Shown: positions 5,832-9,314 of the stretch, one piece after another
How the letters are laid out: every line of letters starts with the position of its first letter
Position numbering within the stretch: the first letter of the stretch is position 1
NCBI GenBank assembly: GCA_001919995.1
Contig: MNIY01000204.1
Location: forward strand, 1 to 9,314
Direction of reading: 5' to 3'
DNA length: 9,314 nt
DNA from: Ktedonobacter sp. 13_1_20CM_4_53_11
GTDB lineage: Bacteria > Chloroflexota > Ktedonobacteria > Ktedonobacterales > Ktedonobacteraceae
Made by a program: the position numbers and the translations under genes
Notes under the pieces: model-generated
Databases searched by the model: none
Told to the model about the DNA's origin: nothing
Seen by the model: the letters and a program-made list of their open reading frames with translations, nothing else

Positions 5832-7580
5832 TTAACTAACCTCCTCGATTGCGCGCAGGATTTCGCCTGCAGTGAAAGGAATACCACCAAATTTATTCAC
5901 TCGAATAGCTTGTAGACCATACTTAGCGCCCAGTAAATTGGCCAGTTGTCCGGAGTAGTTGCACTCAGGGACAATCACCGTCTTCACCGAGCGGATAAAA
6001 TCGCGAATTGTGCGATCGGGTAAAGGTGAAAGAATCCTGGGATGAAGAGCAGCCACTTTATAGCCCTTTTCGCGAGCGCGGTCAACAGCTTCCTGGATTG
6101 TTCCCTCGGTCGAACCCCAGCCGATAATACCGATAGTAGCATCCTCATCACCATAGCGTTGTGGTTTGGGCAACTCCTCGGCCGCGGTATCAAGCTTACG
6201 GTAACGTTTTTCCATCATTGCCGTATGATCTTCTGGTTCATAATCGGGATGGCCGCGCTCATCATGCTCCAGTCCGGTGGCTACATAAGCCATAGCGCCG
6301 GGACCAGGTGCGCTGATTGGAGAAATGCCACTTGCAGTATAGGCATAGCGTGAGTAACTGTGTGCAGCCTGGAAAGCACCGTTTCCATTGGCGGATGAGC
6401 CGTTGGCTTCGAATTTGATGCGTCCCTCAATCTCCATTGGTTTGAAAGCGTTGCGATCTACGCTCTCGACGCGAGCAGTCAAGGATTGGTCGGTGAGGAA
6501 GATAACAGGCATCTGGTAGCGTTCGGCCATGCTAAAGGCCTGGATGATCAGGCTGTAGCAATCTGCAACATCGGCAGGTGCTACGACCATACGAGGAGTG
6601 TCACCATGGCTCGCGTTGAGGGCGAAGCTCAGGTCTGACTGCTCCATCTTGGTTGGCATACCAGTACTGGGGCCAGCGCGTTGAGCATCCACAATTACCG
6701 CAGGAATCTCTGCCATCGATGCGTAACCGATCAGTTCGGTCATCAGAGAGAAACCCGGGCCAGATGTTGCAGTCATAGAGCGCACACCCCCGAAGGATGC
6801 GCCTAGAACAGAAGCTAAAGCTGCGATTTCATCTTCCGCCTGCATGAAGGTCCCCCCGACCTGGGGCAACTCTTTTGCCAGGGCTTCCATAATATCGCTC
6901 GCGGGTGTAATTGGGTACCCTGCAAAGTACCGACATTTGGCGGCAAGGGCTCCTGCTACTAGGGCCTGATTGCCGTTGAGCACAACACGATTAGCCTTTT
7001 CGACGGGGCCTAGTTGGAATGGATCACGTTTAGATAATTGCTGAGTAACATATTTCTTTGCGATCTCCAGCGCCAGCATATTCTTTTCCATCAAAATTGG
7101 ATTCGCCTTACGTGACTTGGAGAGCTTTGATTCCACGACCTGGACGATAGCCTCTAAAGGTGGGCCAAACAAGCCTGAAATTGCACCGAGCATGACCATG
7201 TTTTTGGTTTGGAATAGTTGTACTTCCTTGCGGGCGATTTCATTGAACGGGACAGCATAGGCGATAAAGTCCCCGGCATCCGGTGTAAAATCGGCTGGAT
7301 CATAGACCAGCACTCCACCATGGCGAAGTTCACTGATGTTGCGATCGTATGCCTCTTTGTTTAAGCACACGAGTACATCGGGATAGTCGCCCATGGACTT
7401 GATCGGTTGATCTCCCATACGTACCTGGAACATACAGGGCCCACCGAGGATTTCGGCTGGAAAGGTGCGGAAAGTATACACATGATACCCCCAACGGGCA
7501 GCTCCAAGGGCGATAATGTCACCACCGGATATAGTGCCTTCGCCCGATTCACCGCCGATGCGAATAGTTATTTCATTCAT
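5832..7580 (-). CDS. korA: 2-oxoacid:ferredoxin oxidoreductase, fused gamma-alpha subunit
   Basis: A 582-residue partner of KorB. Residues 1 to about 185 form the gamma domain, with IRIGGESGEGTISGGD near the start and TFRTFPAEILGGP (37-48). From about 195 onward lies the pyrimidine-binding alpha domain with the substrate-loop motif YPITP (222-226), then QAEDEIAAL and SGPGFSLMTE. The C-terminal third is the usual transketolase-like C-terminal domain. The gamma-alpha fusion and two-gene layout match KorAB enzymes that replace or accompany 2-oxoglutarate dehydrogenase, for example in mycobacteria and archaea. Such enzymes need no separate delta ferredoxin subunit. ATG 7580 is preceded by a G-rich ribosome site (AGGGGG, about 9 nt upstream). 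Full length, no damage seen. Choosing 2-oxoglutarate over pyruvate is inference. Confidence 0.9.
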   Translation of the reverse strand: MNEITIRIGGESGEGTISGGDIIALGAARWGYHVYTFRTFPAEILGGPCMFQVRMGDQPIKSMGDYPDVLVCLNKEAYDRNISELRHGGVLVYDPADFTPDAGDFIAYAVPFNEIARKEVQLFQTKNMVMLGAISGLFGPPLEAIVQVVESKLSKSRKANPILMEKNMLALEIAKKYVTQQLSKRDPFQLGPVEKANRVVLNGNQALVAGALAAKCRYFAGYPITPASDIMEALAKELPQVGGTFMQAEDEIAALASVLGASFGGVRSMTATSGPGFSLMTELIGYASMAEIPAVIVDAQRAGPSTGMPTKMEQSDLSFALNASHGDTPRMVVAPADVADCYSLIIQAFSMAERYQMPVIFLTDQSLTARVESVDRNAFKPMEIEGRIKFEANGSSANGNGAFQAAHSYSRYAYTASGISPISAPGPGAMAYVATGLEHDERGHPDYEPEDHTAMMEKRYRKLDTAAEELPKPQRYGDEDATIGIIGWGSTEGTIQEAVDRAREKGYKVAALHPRILSPLPDRTIRDFIRSVKTVIVPECNYSGQLANLLGAKYGLQAIRVNKFGGIPFTAGEILRAIEEVS

Positions 7581-8050
7581 CGTTGAACGCCCCCTGACTG
7601 GGAAAAATTTTTGACCGCGCCAGACTCGACGAATGGCGCGGCCCTAAAGTAGCGGGTCTCGGTCTTGTTATCTAGGATGCATTTTTATAAGAAACGCCTG
7701 TATATCTATCTGGTTGTACCGAGATATACACCATGGAAGTTCGTAATCTTCTACCACTTACTACGCAACCGTGATACATGGATACTAAGCCTATCGTCTT
7801 TCTGCCTGCGATTGTTTCCTGATAGCCCGTTACTTGTACTTCATCAACTGATTCCTGTTCCAAATGAGAAAAAGCGGAACAAGACACTACATTTATACTG
7901 TCATTATATCACACTTTCTTGCTCTTGAGGCATGAATGAGGTTTATTTTGTGAATGGTGAATAAATTTATAGGGAAAAGGATGTGGTGAGGTGACGTGAT
8001 TGATATGTTCTCATATTTCGCTGCTTGTCAGAAAAATTGGCTTATTTCCC
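7581..8050. promoter_or_regulatory. Intergenic region between korA and the tRNA, with candidate korA signals
   Basis: About 500 bp without a gene. On the minus strand an extended -10 (TGATATAAT, complement of 7903-7911) could start korA transcription near 7896, leaving a long leader. I see no good -35. Within it are a dyad TGTATATCT/AGATATACA (7699-7707 and 7722-7730) and, next to korA, a GC-rich inverted repeat CCGCGCCA/TGGCGCGG (7615-7622 and 7634-7641). In the korA transcript the GC hairpin is followed by AAAAATTTTT, which resembles but does not match an attenuator, as the T-run is displaced by about seven bases. The small reading frames here look like chance. Confidence 0.3.
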
Positions 8051-8052
8051 TC

Positions 8053-8081
8053 TTCCCAGTGGATATGGGGTATGCTATAAT
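8053..8081 (+). promoter_or_regulatory. Promoter of the split tRNA gene
   Basis: TATAAT (8076-8081) is perfect and is preceded by TGC, giving an extended -10. TTCCCA (8053-8058) is a weak -35 at 17 bp. Transcription would begin near 8088, a few bases before the mature 5' end at 8093. Confidence 0.75.
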
Positions 8082-8130
8082 AGCTTTCGCGAGGGCCCAT
8101 AGCTCAGTGGTTAGAGCAGCCGGCTCATAA

Positions 8131-8707
8131 TCTTGAATTGCGCCCATGTGCTCTTAAAATTCTTACTGCGTGAGTGCAGTGTCACTGAAGCGAGTGTGAC
8201 TAAAGCGCAACCTTACCCAACTTCTGAAAGGAAAAGGGGACAATAGCATGGTTGTTAAAAGTCTGGTAGCTTGAGATGCCAGGCAGCTAGGCCGAACATG
8301 GTTAAAGCTGGATTGCCTGAACCTCAGTTGTTTACAGCCTTACAGGGTCAATGGCCGTGGTTATGAGGGCTTTTGAACGCTTCCCCTGTGATATTCGTCA
8401 AGAGCGAATGAGACAACGAACGAGGAACCTACATTCGGACCAGAGTTTTAAGGGAACTTGGGGATCGCCTAAACGTCGAGAGATGCATGGCGACGGAGTG
8501 TCCATAGTACTCAAATGATCGGGGTAATGTCCGATACATGGGGAAGGGACGCAGGGGATGGCAGATGGTCAATTCTGGACGATATAAAAGTCCAGAGAGG
8601 ATAAATCGCATTCCTGGAGAGCCGTGTGCATTGAAAGGTGCATGCACGGTTCGGGGAGGCGGATAATTAGGAGTGTGCCAAAGTAGCACGCTGGTTATCT
8701 ACTCTAC
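8131..8707 (+). ncRNA. ORF-less group II intron (IIA-like, Ll.LtrB-related fold) inside the tRNA
   Basis: A self-splicing ribozyme/retroelement of 577 nt without an intron-encoded protein. The recognisable 5' element TTGCGCCC starts at 8138, seven bases inside the intron. Stretches such as GCAACCTTACC...CATGGTTG and AACTTGGGGATCGCCTAAACG follow the order seen in the lactococcal ltrB intron. EBS1 TTATGAG (8361-8367), in a hairpin loop, is a perfect complement of IBS1 CTCATAA (8124-8130). EBS2 GTTGTTT (8327-8333) pairs with GAGCAGC (8114-8120), with three wobbles. G8360 next to EBS1 can pair with C8708, the first base of the 3' exon (delta contact of IIA introns). Domain V is at 8619-8652, and the likely branch A is A8701, 7 nt from the intron end TCTAC. 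Splicing and mobility must depend on a maturase encoded elsewhere, if any is needed. Confidence 0.85.
8619..8652 (+). ncRNA. Group II intron domain V (catalytic hairpin)
   Basis: A 34-nt hairpin of canonical length. It has the AGC catalytic triad at 8620-8622, a 9-bp lower stem, a 2-nt bulge (AT, 8642-8643), a 5-bp upper stem and a GAAA tetraloop (8633-8636). All catalytic parts are intact, which argues for an active ribozyme. Domain VI follows with paired segments GATAATT/GGTTATC and AGTGTGC/GCACGCT, placing A8701 as the branch point. Confidence 0.9.
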
Positions 8708-8743
8708 CTGGTTGGTCGCTGGTTCGACCCCAGCTGGGCCCAT

Positions 8744-8965
8744 TTATAACTCATAATCTTTCGCCCAACGCACATTCTTCTCCTGGTTGTTCTTTGTCGG
8801 CTCGATCCTCAGGTGGGCGCGAGTTCTCCCCACCTGATCGACTGGAACAAGGTGCACCCGACCTAGATCGGCACAATACACGGCAAAATATTCACATTGT
8901 CCTCGGTAGTGCCGCCAATCCCTCTTCGTTCCTGTAACGTTATGGTTAGCAGTATCAAATTCCAA
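8744..8965 (-). pseudogene. Relic of a PD-(D/E)XK homing endonuclease (I-SspI-like, PDDEXK_5 type)
   Basis: The frame encodes the C-terminal half of a small endonuclease family usually annotated as 'group I intron-associated PD-(D/E)XK endonuclease'. The telling stretches are YRGQCEYFAVYC, GRVHLVPVDQVG and LRIEPTKNNQ...RWAKDYEL. Full-length members have about 150 residues, and the catalytic D/E-x-K core lies in the missing N-terminal half. Here an in-frame TGA sits directly before TTG 8965. Upstream, minus-strand traces resembling the lost Q-C-K-x-G-R segment can be guessed only by changing frame (about 8970-9010), so the gene appears decayed. The stop codon lies 2 bp from the tRNA 3' end. 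The family assignment rests on recalled motif likeness, not a search. Confidence 0.6.
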
Positions 8966-9249
8966 TCAGCCCCACTTGCTTCTCCATTTCTGGCTACCGC
9001 TTAACACAGTTTGAAACATCCACATTCGCCACTCCAAGAGCCATTCCCTACGTATGCAGTTAAAAGATATATAACAGATGTACGTTCAAACGTTTCCATT
9101 TGAAAACGTTATAGCAGATCCGAGGTCCATCGTTCTTTAATACTCCAGAAGTACCAACCTGTGGCACATCTTGAGTATAATTGATATCATGGAGTGGATA
9201 ACATTCCTGAACGATGTAGCTCTCGGCTAAAAGAGATTGAGAGGCTTAC

Positions 9250-9314
9250 ATGCAAACAGGGAACATACCAAAGGGCCGCAGGCTTTCCCAACAGCCAACG
9301 CGCCCGCTTGTGAA
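9250..9314 (+). CDS. Start of an unidentified gene (runs off the window)
   Basis: ATG 9250 is preceded by GAGAGG at a spacing of 5 nt and opens a frame that stays open for all 21 codons to the window end. The peptide is basic and polar (begins MQTGNIPKGRRLSQQ) with no signal peptide visible. A TATAAT (9176-9181) lies about 70 bp upstream, without a good -35. Too short to identify. The roughly 280 bp between this start and the endonuclease relic show only an imperfect dyad around AACGTTT (9088-9110). Confidence 0.45.
   Translation, partial: MQTGNIPKGRRLSQQPTRPLV

Larger units (their letters stand above)
8093..8742 (+). tRNA. tRNA-Ile2 (anticodon CAT), interrupted by a group II intron
   Basis: Exons are 8093-8130 and 8708-8742. 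All stems form. Acceptor GGGCCCA (8093-8099) pairs with TGGGCCC (8735-8741), the D stem is GCTC/GAGC, and the anticodon stem is GCCGG (8119-8123) with CTGGT (8708-8712). The loop is CTCATAA with anticodon CAT at 8126-8128. The variable loop is TGGTC, and the T arm is GCTGG-TTCGACC-CCAGC. The discriminator is A8742 and no CCA is encoded. The G-C first pair argues against initiator tRNA. The D arm TAGCTCAGTGGTTAGAGCAG and the variable and T arm TTGGTCGCTGGTTC match, from memory, E. coli tRNA-Ile2, whose C34 becomes lysidine through TilS so that it reads AUA. Elongator Met is the alternative. The intron lies between nucleotides 38 and 39, and excision at these points restores normal length in every part. 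Confidence 0.85.

Noticed and set aside
7665..7928. Overlapping small frames on both strands upstream of korA
   Set aside because: AT-rich intergenic DNA, no ribosome sites, and low-complexity peptides without recognisable motifs.
8429..8689. Minus-strand frame of 86 codons inside the intron
   Set aside because: It is antisense to domains III-V of the ribozyme. Its Pro/His-rich peptide is only the complement of conserved intron RNA, a common false gene call, and it has no ribosome site.
8131..8707. Group I intron as the identity of the tRNA insert
   Set aside because: The insert has a textbook group II domain V, a domain VI branch A and EBS1/IBS1 pairing. Group I hallmarks (P7 core, terminal G with U-G splice pair) were not seen.
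8093..8742. Initiator tRNA-fMet
   Set aside because: Position 1-72 is a normal G-C pair and the anticodon stem has G-U wobbles, unlike the mismatch and three G-C pairs of initiators. The body matches tRNA-Ile2.

Overview
This window looks like chromosomal DNA from a free-living bacterium of moderate GC content. My best guess is a chloroflexote, probably Ktedonobacteria-like. The pointers are a two-gene 2-oxoacid:ferredoxin oxidoreductase with a fused gamma-alpha subunit, a tRNA gene without an encoded CCA end, a palindromic interspersed repeat whose shadow translations read like the 'CHPEQREGS / VILSNAKDL' peptides common in such genomes, and a group II intron. No marker gene fixes the taxonomy, so this is tentative.

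Layout. The end of an MFS exporter (+, cut by the window edge) converges on an ABC-F type ATPase gene (-). The ABC-F gene has a good sigma-70-type promoter and a leader of about 320 nt. That leader holds three related segments that can pair in two mutually exclusive ways, which suggests riboregulation. A composite palindromic repeat (25-bp outer arms, perfect 30-bp inner hairpin) sits just upstream of this promoter. Next come a small P-loop kinase-like gene (-) and a divergent small two-helix membrane protein (+), each with a recognisable promoter. An unidentified minus-strand reading frame and a 75-residue zinc-ribbon protein (+) follow. A perfect 28-bp hairpin then separates the zinc-ribbon gene from the convergent korAB-like operon (-).

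The most unusual part is at the right. A strong extended -10 promoter drives a tRNA gene with anticodon CAT whose body matches tRNA-Ile2, the isoleucine tRNA that TilS modifies to lysidine at position 34. The gene is split between nucleotides 38 and 39 by a 577-nt group II intron that encodes no protein. Domain V is canonical (34 nt, GAAA loop, 2-nt bulge). Candidate EBS1, EBS2 and delta contacts and a branch-point A all agree with the splice junctions that restore a perfect tRNA. The intron carries 7 extra nucleotides in front of its recognisable 5' end (TTGCGCCC instead of GTGYG...). Directly behind the tRNA lies a relic of an I-SspI-like PD-(D/E)XK homing endonuclease. Its coding sequence repeats 11 nt of the anticodon-loop/intron junction. 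An ORF-less group II intron in an essential bacterial tRNA, beside a homing-endonuclease relic of the type usually tied to group I introns in tRNAs, is the main candidate for undescribed biology here.

The window ends in the first codons of another plus-strand gene.
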